Made by a program: the position numbers and the translations under genes. Shown here one piece after another: positions 45,445 to 54,174 of a stretch of DNA of 64,000 bases (position 1 is the stretch's first letter; every line of letters begins with the position of its first letter). The stretch comes from Caulobacter sp. GTDB lineage: Bacteria > Pseudomonadota > Alphaproteobacteria > Caulobacterales > Caulobacteraceae. The DNA is taken from NCBI GenBank assembly GCA_019636175.1, contig JAHBYC010000003.1, positions 108,291-172,290 on the forward strand, given 5' to 3'. Under the pieces are notes generated by a model. It did no database searches. It had not been told where the DNA came from and saw nothing but the letters and a program-made list of their open reading frames with translations.

Positions 45445-45713
45445 GCCGGGAGTCCATCCTCGTCATAGAGCTCATCCATGAGCTCTTTCGCCGACGGCCC
45501 CGGAGGAATTTTGAGGGCCCGAATCTCCGCAAAGACCGCTTTCAGCCGCGCCTCGCGGGTGGCCAGCCGCGCCTTGGTCGGCTTGGCGGCGAAATCCTCG
45601 AGGGCTTCCTTCACGACCTCGGTGAGAGACATTCCATGCTTGGCTGCGAGGTCGCGCGCCAGCTGATCCGTCTCTCTATCTCGAATGCTCAGCGTCACCG
45701 TATGACTCCGCAC
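45441..45713 (-). CDS. vapB: VapB-type antitoxin
   Basis: A 90-residue antitoxin with an N-terminal DNA-binding strand-helix (TVTLSIRDRETDQLARDLAA) of the PSK-type transcription factor family, and a C-terminal toxin-binding helix (ELMDELYDEDGLPA). It neutralises VapC and normally represses its own promoter. The first gene of the pair; its stop overlaps the vapC start (ATGA). Confidence 0.9.
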   Translation of the reverse strand: MRSHTVTLSIRDRETDQLARDLAAKHGMSLTEVVKEALEDFAAKPTKARLATREARLKAVFAEIRALKIPPGPSAKELMDELYDEDGLPA

Positions 45714-45753
45714 CCATTGAAGTCATACAAATAGCACCACAGCAGCCTGCTCG

Positions 45754-47286
45754 CTACAGCGGGATGTTGTCGTGCTTCTTCCAGGGGTTGGAAAGCTCCT
45801 TCCCACGTAGGCTCTTCAGCGCCCGCACGATCCGCCGGCGCGTGCCGTGGGGCATGATCACGTCGTCGATGTAGCCGCGCGACGCCGCCACGAAGGGATT
45901 GGCGAAGCGGGCTTTGTAGTCGGCTTCCTTCTCGGCGATCTTGTCCGGGTCGCCGATGTCGGCGCGGAATATGATCTCGACGGCCCCCTTGGAGCCCATG
46001 ACGGCGATCTCGGCGGTGGGCCAGGCGTAGTTGACGTCACCGCGCAGGTGCTTGGAACTCATCACGTCGTAGGCGCCGCCATAGGCCTTGCGGGTGATCA
46101 GGGTGACCTTGGGCACGGTGGCCTCGGCGTAGGCGAACAGGAGCTTGGCGCCGTGTTTGATCAGGCCGCCGTACTCCTGCTTGGTGCCGGGCATGAAGCC
46201 GGGCACGTCGACCAGGGTCAGGATCGGGATGTTGAAGGCGTCGCAGAAGCGCACGAACCGGGCGGCCTTGCGGCTGGCGTCGATGTCCAGAACCCCGGCC
46301 AGGACCTGCGGCTGATTGGCGACGATGCCGACGCTCTCGCCATCCATGCGGGCGAAACCGCAGATGATGTTCTTGGCCCATTCGCTTGATATTTCGAAGA
46401 AATCGGCCTCATCGACGATCTTGAGGATCAGCTCCTTCATGTCGTAGGGCTTGTTGGCGTTGGCCGGGATCAGGGTGTCGAGGCTGGGCTCCTCGCGCAG
46501 GGGCGGATCGAAGCTTTCGCGCACCGGCGCCTTCTCGCGGTTGGACGAGGGCAGGAAGTCGACCAGCCGGCGGACCTGGGTCAGGGCCTCGAGGTCATTG
46601 TCGAAGGCCCCTTCGGCCACGCCCGACTTGGCGGCATGGACGCGCGCGCCGCCGAGGTCCTCATGGCTGACGGTCTCGTTGGTCACCGTCTTCACCACGT
46701 CGGGACCGGTGACGTACATGTAGGAGGTGTCCTTCACCATGAAGATGAAGTCGGTCATGGCCGGGGAATAGACGTCGCCGCCGGCGCAGGGGCCCATGAT
46801 CACGCTGATCTGCGGGATGACGCCGCTGGAGAGGACGTTTTCGAGGAAGATGTCGGCATAGCCGGCGAGGCTGTCGACACCCTCCTGGATGCGGGCGCCG
46901 CCGGCGTCGAACAGGCCGATGATCGGAGCGCCGACCTTGGCCGCCTGGCGCTGAACCTTGACGATCTTCTGGGCGTGGGCGCCCGAAAGGGAGCCGCCGA
47001 AGACGGTGAAGTCCTTGGAGAAGACGAACACCACCTTGCCGTTGATCGTGCCCCAGCCGGTGACGACGCCGTCGCCGGCCACCTTCTGGTTCTCCATGCC
47101 GAAGTCGTGGCTGCGGTGTTCGACAAACATGTCGAACTCCTCGAAGGAGCCCTCGTCGAGCAGCAGGTCGATGCGTTCCCGCGCGGTCAGCTTGCCCTTT
47201 GCGTGCTGGTTGGCGATGCGCTTCTCGCCACCGCCCATCCGGGCCTGTTCGCGGCGACGCTCAAGCTCAACGAGGATATCTTTCAC
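45754..47286 (-). CDS. pccB: Propionyl-CoA carboxylase, carboxyltransferase (beta) subunit
   Basis: A 510-residue carboxyltransferase. N-terminal [41 protein letters not shown] (propionyl type), and [20 protein letters not shown]. The C-terminal half has [24 protein letters not shown] and [21 protein letters not shown]. It works with PccA. The two genes are 3.2 kb apart on opposite strands, with lipB, fliN-like and vapBC between. The start is ATG 47286. Confidence 0.95.
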   Translation of the reverse strand: MKDILVELERRREQARMGGGEKRIANQHAKGKLTARERIDLLLDEGSFEEFDMFVEHRSHDFGMENQKVAGDGVVTGWGTINGKVVFVFSKDFTVFGGSLSGAHAQKIVKVQRQAAKVGAPIIGLFDAGGARIQEGVDSLAGYADIFLENVLSSGVIPQISVIMGPCAGGDVYSPAMTDFIFMVKDTSYMYVTGPDVVKTVTNETVSHEDLGGARVHAAKSGVAEGAFDNDLEALTQVRRLVDFLPSSNREKAPVRESFDPPLREEPSLDTLIPANANKPYDMKELILKIVDEADFFEISSEWAKNIICGFARMDGESVGIVANQPQVLAGVLDIDASRKAARFVRFCDAFNIPILTLVDVPGFMPGTKQEYGGLIKHGAKLLFAYAEATVPKVTLITRKAYGGAYDVMSSKHLRGDVNYAWPTAEIAVMGSKGAVEIIFRADIGDPDKIAEKEADYKARFANPFVAASRGYIDDVIMPHGTRRRIVRALKSLRGKELSNPWKKHDNIPL

Positions 47287-47364
47287 GCGGAGGCTCCCAA
47301 GCTAACTGTCCGTTCCCGGTTAAAGCCCGTCACCCGGCGTGGCAAGCATGTCGCAGGGGGAGGC

Positions 47365-48090
47365 TCAGCTCCGAAGACCGGCGAACCAGCGATCCAGCAT
47401 CTGGGATTCATCGCGGCGGCGCTCGGTGCGAAGGATGGCCTCGGCGTCCTGGCCCCACTGCTCTTCCTGAAACCGCTCCTCCAGGCTCGACGCCTCATAG
47501 GCCTCCAGACCGCCAAGACGCCCGCGCTGCAGCGCCAGGGCCAGGATGGCCGAACCGAACAGGGCCGTGGCGTGCACCAGGCCGATCAGGGAAAAATCAT
47601 CAAGCCCGGCGGCCAGCGCCTTGACCCGGGCCAGGGTCGCGGGGGGCTGTTGGCGGTGCAGGATGCCGACGGCGCGGTGAAATTCCAGACCGAGGGTGGA
47701 TTGCGCCCAGTCCAGCAACGGGCCCCAGGCCTGTTCCTGCCGCTCGATCAACGAGGCCGGGGCGTCGGCGAAGTAGCAGAGGGCGTCGGAGCCGGCGAAG
47801 CGGGCCACCTCCTCGGCGAGCCCCTCGCGAACCGGGCCGGCCTTTTCCAGGGCGGTGAAGGCCAGACGGGTGGCGGGCATCTCCGCCAGGCGAATGAACT
47901 CGGTCTGGGCGGCCCACTCCCCGGCGACCAGCTCGGCCAGGGGACGGGTCGGCAGGGTCAGGGCCAGGCCGCCCGGACTCTTTGGCGGCCTGCCGTCGAG
48001 GCGGACGGTGAAGGCGTTGTCGTCGGCGGTCACCTCGACGGTCTTGTAGAACCGCCGGGCTGTCTGCACCGTGTCGTCCGGTCCGCGCAT
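47365..48090 (-). CDS. ATP12-family F1-ATPase assembly chaperone
   Basis: A 241-residue protein of the ATP12 family, which binds the F1 alpha subunit during ATP-synthase assembly in mitochondria and alphaproteobacteria. Signatures: RRFYKTVEVTADDNAFTVRLDGRPPKSPGG, WAAQTEFIRLAEMPATRLAFTAL and the GLVHATALFGSAILALAL helix. The start is ATG 48090; a GTG two codons upstream is possible. It is on the same strand as pccB, 78 bases upstream, perhaps as one transcript. Confidence 0.9.
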   Translation of the reverse strand: MRGPDDTVQTARRFYKTVEVTADDNAFTVRLDGRPPKSPGGLALTLPTRPLAELVAGEWAAQTEFIRLAEMPATRLAFTALEKAGPVREGLAEEVARFAGSDALCYFADAPASLIERQEQAWGPLLDWAQSTLGLEFHRAVGILHRQQPPATLARVKALAAGLDDFSLIGLVHATALFGSAILALALQRGRLGGLEAYEASSLEERFQEEQWGQDAEAILRTERRRDESQMLDRWFAGLRS

Positions 48091-48170
48091 AATCACTCCC
48101 GCTGGCGACGGAACCGCTCCGTCTCGGCGTGGAATTGAGGCAAGCGCGAGACAAGTGCAAGGAGGCCCGG

Positions 48171-49592
48171 TTGGCCCAGCCCTCGAAAGACCTGATGGCG
48201 GCGATCGCCGCGACGCGGTTTGGCCTCGGCGCGAGGCCGGGCGAGCTGTCGGAGGCCGCCAGTGATCCCCAAGGCTGGCTGACCGCCCAGATCACGCCGC
48301 GCGGCGCCGATCTTGGCCTGGCGAGCAACGCGCTGAGCGCCAGCCGGGTCCGGTCGCTGCGGGAGTATCAGACGGACCGCCGCGACGCCCGCCGGGCCGC
48401 CGACGGCAAGACCCCGGAGGAGGCCCAGGCCGAGCGCGATCCGGTCGTCGCCGCCCGCCGGCTGATCCGCGAGAGCGCCGCCGAGGACTTCCTGGCCCGG
48501 GCCCGGCTGGCCGCCACCACCCCGGCCGGCTTTCGTGAGCGTTGGGCGCTGTTCTGGTGCAATCACTTCACGGTTTCGGGGATCAAGCTGATCACCGCCA
48601 CGGTCGTCGGACCATTCGAGCAGGAGGCCATCCGTCCTCGGGTGTTCGGCCGCTTTGAAGACCTGCTGATCGCCTCGACGGCCCATCCCGGCATGCTGCT
48701 CTATCTGGACCAGGTCCAGTCGATCGGCCCCAACAGCCGGGCGGCCGAATTCTTCAAGCGCCGTCAGCGCGGCCAGGGACAGCGCCCTGGCGGGCTGAAC
48801 GAGAATCTGGCCCGGGAGATCCTCGAACTGCACACCGTCGGCGTCGATGGCGGCTACAGCCAGGCTGACGTCACCGAGTTCGCCCGCTGCCTGACCGGCT
48901 GGAGCATCGGCGGCCAGCGCGAGCCCGACAAGATGGGCCAGTTCGTCTTTCGCGAACTGGCCCATGAGCCCGGCGCCCGGACCGTTATGGGCAAGCGCTA
49001 CAGCGAAGACGGGGTGATGCAGGCGGCCGCGGTGATGAAGGACCTGGCGGCCAGTCCGGCGACGGCGCGGCATCTGTGCGGCAAGATCGCGCGCCACTTC
49101 GTGTCCGACACCCCGCCGCCGGCCCTGGTCGAGGCGCTGGAGCGAAGCTGGATGACCAGCGGCGGCGATCTGTCGGCCGTGGCCAGGACCCTGATCGCCT
49201 CGCCGCTGGCCTGGTCGCCGACGCCGGAGAAGTTCAAGACCCCCTATGAGTATGTGATCTCCGGCTATCGCGTGATCGGGGGGCAGCCGGCGGCGGTCGA
49301 GCACCTGGCCGGGCTGACCGGCATGGGCCAGCGGCCCTTCTCCGCCCCCTCCCCCAAGGGCTGGCCCGATGAGGCCGCCTACTGGGCCACGCCGGACGCC
49401 CTGATCAAGCGGATGGCCTGGGCGCAGCAGTTTTCCGCCGTCGTGGCGCCGGAACGCGATCCGGACGCCATGGCCCAGCTGGCGCTCGGCGCCCGCCTGT
49501 CCCCCGCCGTCGCCAGAGCCGTGGCCAGGGCCGAGTCCCGGCCGGAAGCCCTGTCCCTGCTGTTGATGTCTCCGGAGTTCCTGCGCCGATGA
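48171..49592 (+). CDS. DUF1800 family protein
   Basis: A 473-residue protein with the DUF1800 layout: RFGLGARPGELSE at the N-terminus, RERWALFWCNHFTVS near 130, NLAREILELHTVGVDGGYSQADVTEFARCLTGWS and the late ALIKRMAWAQQF. The start is TTG at 48171, five bases behind an excellent AAGGAGG; the GTG at 48129 lacks a ribosome site. It has no signal peptide. Its stop overlaps the next gene by 4 bp. DUF1800 and DUF1501 genes are paired in many bacteria; the function is not established. Confidence 0.87.
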   Translation: MAQPSKDLMAAIAATRFGLGARPGELSEAASDPQGWLTAQITPRGADLGLASNALSASRVRSLREYQTDRRDARRAADGKTPEEAQAERDPVVAARRLIRESAAEDFLARARLAATTPAGFRERWALFWCNHFTVSGIKLITATVVGPFEQEAIRPRVFGRFEDLLIASTAHPGMLLYLDQVQSIGPNSRAAEFFKRRQRGQGQRPGGLNENLAREILELHTVGVDGGYSQADVTEFARCLTGWSIGGQREPDKMGQFVFRELAHEPGARTVMGKRYSEDGVMQAAAVMKDLAASPATARHLCGKIARHFVSDTPPPALVEALERSWMTSGGDLSAVARTLIASPLAWSPTPEKFKTPYEYVISGYRVIGGQPAAVEHLAGLTGMGQRPFSAPSPKGWPDEAAYWATPDALIKRMAWAQQFSAVVAPERDPDAMAQLALGARLSPAVARAVARAESRPEALSLLLMSPEFLRR

Positions 49593-50845
49593 CCCGTTCC
49601 CCCCAATCCAGCGGCGGCCTTTCGCGCCGCGGCCTGCTCGGCGCCGCCGGCGCGGCGGGCCTGGGCATCAGCTTCATGGGCCGCAGCGCCTTCGCAGCCG
49701 GGGATCTGGCCGGGCGAAAGCTGGTGGTCATCGTCTGTCGCGGCGGGATGGACGGCCTCAGCGTCTCCCCGCCGGTCGGCGACCCGGACTACGCCGGGCT
49801 GCGGCGCGGCATCGCCATCCCGGCGGAACAGGCGCTCAGGCTGGACGACACCTTCGGCCTGCATCCGGCCCTGGCCAGCACCCACGCCCTGGCGATGAAG
49901 GGGCAGGCGCGGATCGTTCCGGCCATGGCCAGCCCCGACCGGGCGCGGTCCCACTTCGAGGCGCAGGACGTGCTGGAGACCGGCGCGGCGGGGGTCTACA
50001 GCACCGACAGCGGCTGGCTGAACCGGGCGGTCCAGGCGATGAGCCCCGGCCGCCGCGTCGAGGCCCTGTCGGTCGGCGCCACCGCCCCACTGATCCTGCG
50101 CGGCAAGGCCCAGACCGGCAGCTGGTCGCCCGGGCCCGCCGGCGAGGGCAGCCCGCGCCTGCCGGGCCTGTTGACCGATCTCTACGCCGGAGACCCCCTG
50201 CTGGCCCCGGCCTTCGCCAAGGGGCTCGACACCGAGGCCATGGCCCAGACCGCCAGCATGAGCACGATGCAGACCGAAGGCGGGATGTCCGGTCAGGCGG
50301 CGGGCGGCGTGCAGAGCCTGATCCGTCAGGGCCAGACCGCCGCGCGCGGCATCGGCGAGACCGTGGCCGGCTTCATGACCCAGCCGCGAGGGCCGCAGAT
50401 CGTCGCCATGTCGGCGGAGGGTTTCGACACCCACGCAAACCAGGGCGCGGCCCAGGGCCAGCTGGCCAATCGCCTGCTCTATCTCGACGCCCTGGTCGAC
50501 GGCCTGCGGACGGGCCTTGGCCCCGAATGGGCCAATACGGTGGTGGTCTGCGCCACCGAGTTTGGCCGCACGGCCCGGATCAACGGCACCGGCGGCACCG
50601 ACCACGGGACCGGCTCCACCGCCCTTCTGATGGGCGGCTCCCTGAAGCCCGGCGGCATTGTCGGCGACTGGCCGACCTTGAAGGCCAACGCCCTGTTCGA
50701 GGGCCGCGACACGGCCCCGACGGTCGACAGCCGGGCCCTGTTCAAGGGTCTGCTGGGCGATCACATGGGTATCGACCGGGCCACCCTCGACAGTCGCGTT
50801 TTCCCTGACAGCGCCTCTGTCGCGCCGGTGACGGGTCTGGTCTGA
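49589..50845 (+). CDS. DUF1501 family secreted protein (sulfatase-like fold)
   Basis: A 418-residue protein with a Tat-type signal (LSRRGLLGAAGAAGLGISFM). DUF1501 hallmarks are VVIVCRGGMDGLSVSPPVGD, FGLHPALA, SPDRARSHFEAQDVLE, FDTHANQG and the VVCATEFGRTARING-TGGTDHGTGS pair. These His/Asp residues resemble an alkaline-phosphatase-type metal site. It is the second gene of the DUF1800/DUF1501 operon, with a 4-bp overlap. The Tat signal suggests folding before export. Confidence 0.9.
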   Translation: MTRSPQSSGGLSRRGLLGAAGAAGLGISFMGRSAFAAGDLAGRKLVVIVCRGGMDGLSVSPPVGDPDYAGLRRGIAIPAEQALRLDDTFGLHPALASTHALAMKGQARIVPAMASPDRARSHFEAQDVLETGAAGVYSTDSGWLNRAVQAMSPGRRVEALSVGATAPLILRGKAQTGSWSPGPAGEGSPRLPGLLTDLYAGDPLLAPAFAKGLDTEAMAQTASMSTMQTEGGMSGQAAGGVQSLIRQGQTAARGIGETVAGFMTQPRGPQIVAMSAEGFDTHANQGAAQGQLANRLLYLDALVDGLRTGLGPEWANTVVVCATEFGRTARINGTGGTDHGTGSTALLMGGSLKPGGIVGDWPTLKANALFEGRDTAPTVDSRALFKGLLGDHMGIDRATLDSRVFPDSASVAPVTGLV

Positions 50846-50862
50846 CGGCCAGATCCGAAGGC

Positions 50863-52671
50863 TCAGCCCGGGATGACGTCGAAGGCGATGGTCAGACGGG
50901 GCTGATCGCCGTCAAAGGGCTCGGTGCCGTGCCACATGTAGGAGGGGAACAGCGCCAGAAGGCCCGGTTGCGGCCTGACCCGGTGCTCGGCCTCGAGCGC
51001 CGGACGGGTCGGCGTGCCCGGTTGCCCGAACCGCAGCGATCCCTGGTCGTCGTCCGCCAGCACCGAGGGCGGCAGGTCGACATAGAAGGCCGATGAAATC
51101 CAGCCGGCGTCGTGCAGGTGATCGACATGTCGTCCGCCGCCGGGCGCCAGTCGCACCGACCATGACCCCGACAGCCGCCAGGCCTGGCCGTTGGCCCGCG
51201 AACGCAGGGGATCATCCCCCTCGCCCAGGCCCGCGATATAGGCGCGGATGGGCGCGTCCACGGCCTTGAAGAAGGCCTGGATCGCCGGGTGGTCGCTGTG
51301 GTCCAGACGGACGGTGGTCTGGGTCCCGCCGCGCAGCGACTGACCGACCGGATGGGCGGCGTGGCCATGCAGGTCGGCGAGCGCGGCCTTCAGATCGGTC
51401 AGCCAGGCGGCCAGATCGCTCCAGCCTTCCGGCGTCTCCAGGACGGTGGTCGAGACCATGGCGTCATAGTCGTAGAGGGTGCGGTAGGCGTCATCGCCCT
51501 TCAGCCGCTGGGCGGTGGCCAGCAGGGCCAGGCCATGCTGGTTGAAGGGGGCCAGGGCCCGGATGCGGCCGGCGGTGATCAGGGCGCCGTCGATGTCGCC
51601 GGCGGACAGCTGGGCCTCGGCCAGGACGGCCAGACCAAAGGTGTCGCCCGGAGCGCGGGAGACCGCCGTGGCGGCCAGGGTGGCGGCCTGCAGCCTGTCG
51701 GTGTCGACCAGGATCTGCGACGCCGCGCAGAGCAGATAGTTGGGCGCGTCCGGCGCGGCGGCCGCCTCGCTGAGTAGCTTGCGGGCGGCGGGGAGGTCGC
51801 CGGCGGTCTCCAGCAGCTTGGCCTTGACCACGATCAGCGGCGAAACCCCGACGGAGGCCGCCATGGCCTGATCCAGACGCGACAGGACAAGATCGATATC
51901 GCCGGTCCTCGCCCAGACCAGATGGGCCAGGTCGCGATGGGCGCCGGGGTGGACCGGATCAATGGCGATGGCCTTTTCATAGGCCGCCTGGGCCTCGGCC
52001 AGGGCGTTGCGCGCCTCCAGCGCCCGGCCCAGCACCTGCCACAGATTGGGGTCGCGCGGCGCCGCGTCCAGGGCCTGGCGGGCCTTGGTCTCGCCCTCGG
52101 CGACCTGGCCATCGGCGACCAGGGCGGTCGCCAGATTGCGCAGGGTCTGCGGCGCCCGGCGGGAGGCGGCGACGGCGGACCGGTAGTCGGCGATGGACTC
52201 GGCATTGCGGCCGGCGGCGGACAGCGCCAGGGCGCGCATGGTCAGCAGGGCCGGATCATCGCCCCGGCGCAGCGAGGTTCCCAGCACCTCGATGGCCCCG
52301 GCGGCGTCGCCGGTGGACAGCAGATACTCGGCCAGATGAAGCGTCGCCGGCTTGAAGCCCGGATCGCGGGCATGGGCCTCGCGCCAGGCGGCCAGCGCCT
52401 CCTCGACCCTCTCCTGTCCGTAGAACAGATCGCCCAGCGCCATGGAGGCGAAGGGGGCCTTGGGATCCAGTTCCGCCGTGCGCAGCAGCGCCTGTTCAGC
52501 CGTCGCCGGGTCGCCGTTCATCTGGGCGATGGTCGCCCTGGACCACCAGACGCGCGGTTCCTGTTCGAGTTCGCCGGCGACCTGGTCAAGGAGACGCTGG
52601 GCGTCGTCCGGGCGGTTCATCTGAATCTGCTGTTCGACAAGGCTCAGCACGCGGACCTGTTCAGGCGTCAA
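50863..52671 (-). CDS. TPR-repeat protein with C-terminal 2OG-Fe(II) oxygenase domain
   Basis: A 602-residue protein. Residues 1 to about 390 are tetratricopeptide repeats (for example AEQALLRTAELDPKAPFASM, AQAAYEKAIAIDPVHPGAHR). The C-terminal part is a putative 2-oxoglutarate/iron oxygenase of the 2OG-FeII_Oxy_5 type, with HVDHLHDAGWISSAFYVDLP (iron-binding His) and FPSYMWHGTEPF (second His), then RLTIAFD (2OG-binding Arg). It probably hydroxylates a protein recognised by the repeats. It follows rluC by a 4-bp overlap, as the last gene of the crcB-rluC operon. The target is unknown. Confidence 0.88.
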   Translation of the reverse strand: MTPEQVRVLSLVEQQIQMNRPDDAQRLLDQVAGELEQEPRVWWSRATIAQMNGDPATAEQALLRTAELDPKAPFASMALGDLFYGQERVEEALAAWREAHARDPGFKPATLHLAEYLLSTGDAAGAIEVLGTSLRRGDDPALLTMRALALSAAGRNAESIADYRSAVAASRRAPQTLRNLATALVADGQVAEGETKARQALDAAPRDPNLWQVLGRALEARNALAEAQAAYEKAIAIDPVHPGAHRDLAHLVWARTGDIDLVLSRLDQAMAASVGVSPLIVVKAKLLETAGDLPAARKLLSEAAAAPDAPNYLLCAASQILVDTDRLQAATLAATAVSRAPGDTFGLAVLAEAQLSAGDIDGALITAGRIRALAPFNQHGLALLATAQRLKGDDAYRTLYDYDAMVSTTVLETPEGWSDLAAWLTDLKAALADLHGHAAHPVGQSLRGGTQTTVRLDHSDHPAIQAFFKAVDAPIRAYIAGLGEGDDPLRSRANGQAWRLSGSWSVRLAPGGGRHVDHLHDAGWISSAFYVDLPPSVLADDDQGSLRFGQPGTPTRPALEAEHRVRPQPGLLALFPSYMWHGTEPFDGDQPRLTIAFDVIPG

Positions 52672-53654
52672 CGCTTGTATCTCCGGCTCGTAAAGGGGTC
52701 ATTCTCGGCTTCGGACTCATGGAAGCCGAACCGTTCAAATCCGGCCCGCAGCTCCGGGCTGATCGGGGCCGTGACGTCGATGAGGCCGCCCGAGGGATGC
52801 GGCGCGACCAGGCGGCGGGCGTGAAGTTGCAGCTTCAGGCCGCCGGACAGGTCGGATGACGCCTCGTTGGAGTACTTCGGGTCCCCGAGGATCGGATGGC
52901 CGATGGCCTGCATATGGGCGCGAAGCTGGTGCGTGCGGCCGGTGTGGGGACGCAGGGCCATCCAGGCCGCGCGGTGGGCGGCGCGGGACAGGGTGACGTA
53001 TTCGGTCTCGGCCGGATCGCCGCGCGGATCCTTGGGGTCCGCGGCCACGACGAGCTCGCGGTCTCCGACGCCGGTCTTGACCAGGGGCAGTTCGATCACG
53101 CCCTCCGCCGGCTTGGGATTGCCCGAGACCACGGCCCAGTAGGTCTTCTTCGCCTTGCGGTGGGCGAAGGCGCCCGACAGCTTGGCCGCCGCGCCCGGGC
53201 TCTTGCCCAGGATCAGCACCCCGGAGGTGTCGCGGTCGAGACGGTGCACCAGACGCGGCCGCTCCAGCCCCTCCCCCCAGGCCGACAGCAGCCGGTCGAT
53301 ATGGTGCGCGGTCTTGGTGCCGCCCTGGACGGCCAGGCCGGCGGGCTTGTTGAGGGCCAGCACCTCGTCGTCCTCATAGAGCACCAGCGAGCGGACATAG
53401 GCGGCGTCACGATCGCTGATCTGTTTCTTTTCGCCCGGATCGGGGGCGTCAGGCAGGGGCGGAACACGGACGATGGCGCCGGCCGTCAGGCGCGTTTCGG
53501 GCTTGGCCCGGGCGCCGTCCACGCGGAGCTGGCCGGTGCGCGCCAGCTTCTGAATCTGGATCTGGCCCAGATGCGGCCAGCGACGCCGCAACCAGCGATC
53601 CAGGCGCGAGCCGTCTTCGCCGTCGGCGACGACAAGATTCTTGACCTCCCTCAT
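52668..53654 (-). CDS. rluC: RluA-family 23S rRNA pseudouridine synthase (RluC-like)
   Basis: A 328-residue enzyme with an N-terminal S4 domain (SRLDRWLRRRWPHLGQIQIQ) and a catalytic RluA domain. The active-site Asp is in RLVHRLDRDTSGVLIL; also RPHTGRTHQLRAHMQAIGHPILGD. RluC modifies 23S rRNA at positions 955, 2504 and 2580 in E. coli. Assignment as RluC rather than RluD is by S4 type and context (crcB next door). It overlaps both neighbours by 4 bp. Confidence 0.9.
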   Translation of the reverse strand: MREVKNLVVADGEDGSRLDRWLRRRWPHLGQIQIQKLARTGQLRVDGARAKPETRLTAGAIVRVPPLPDAPDPGEKKQISDRDAAYVRSLVLYEDDEVLALNKPAGLAVQGGTKTAHHIDRLLSAWGEGLERPRLVHRLDRDTSGVLILGKSPGAAAKLSGAFAHRKAKKTYWAVVSGNPKPAEGVIELPLVKTGVGDRELVVAADPKDPRGDPAETEYVTLSRAAHRAAWMALRPHTGRTHQLRAHMQAIGHPILGDPKYSNEASSDLSGGLKLQLHARRLVAPHPSGGLIDVTAPISPELRAGFERFGFHESEAENDPFTSRRYKR

Positions 53655-54034
53655 GCCGCCAGCCTCCGGGCCAGCATCATGCCGGCGAACAGGGCCGCGA
53701 GGGAGAAGGCGACCGAAACCACGGCATAGCCGAAGGCCTGGCCCAGGGCCTTGCGTTCCACCATCAGGGCGGTCTCCAGGGTGAAGGCGGAAAAGGTGGT
53801 GAAGCCGCCAAGGAAGCCGACCCCGATCAGCAGCCGCCAGCGTTCCTGATCGGCTCCGCCGCGATGGGCCAGGACCCCGACCAGCAGACCCATCAGCAGG
53901 CCGCCGAGGATGTTCACGCTCAGGGTGCCCCAGGGCCAGGCAAGGCCCGTCCAGCGCCCGGCCGCGACGCCGGTCAGATAGCGCAGGGTCGATCCCGCCG
54001 CCCCTCCGGCGGCCACCAGGAGCAGCTTTTCCAT
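53651..54034 (-). CDS. crcB: Fluoride exporter CrcB/Fluc
   Basis: A 127-residue, four-helix membrane protein of the Fluc family. Key motifs are GGAAGSTLRYL, TLSVNILGGLLMGLL (conserved Asn) and GFLGGFTTFSAFTLE with the Phe-box and TTFS region. It forms dual-topology dimers that leak fluoride out of the cell. The first gene of crcB-rluC-TPR/2OG. I looked for a fluoride riboswitch upstream and did not see one. Confidence 0.94.
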   Translation of the reverse strand: MEKLLLVAAGGAAGSTLRYLTGVAAGRWTGLAWPWGTLSVNILGGLLMGLLVGVLAHRGGADQERWRLLIGVGFLGGFTTFSAFTLETALMVERKALGQAFGYAVVSVAFSLAALFAGMMLARRLAA

Positions 54035-54174
54035 AGGCGCCTTATAGCGAAGCGCGCCGATGACGCACGCGCAATCGCGCGGGACGAGGCTGGGCCACCT
54101 GCACTCACATTGCGCATACACCGGCTGTTAAAGGCGAAGGGCGGATATTCGGGGGCCAATCAGCCGAGCCAGCC

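Noticed and set aside
54035-54174. Fluoride riboswitch upstream of crcB
   Set aside because: The conserved pseudoknot segments of the fluoride riboswitch are not present on the minus strand here.
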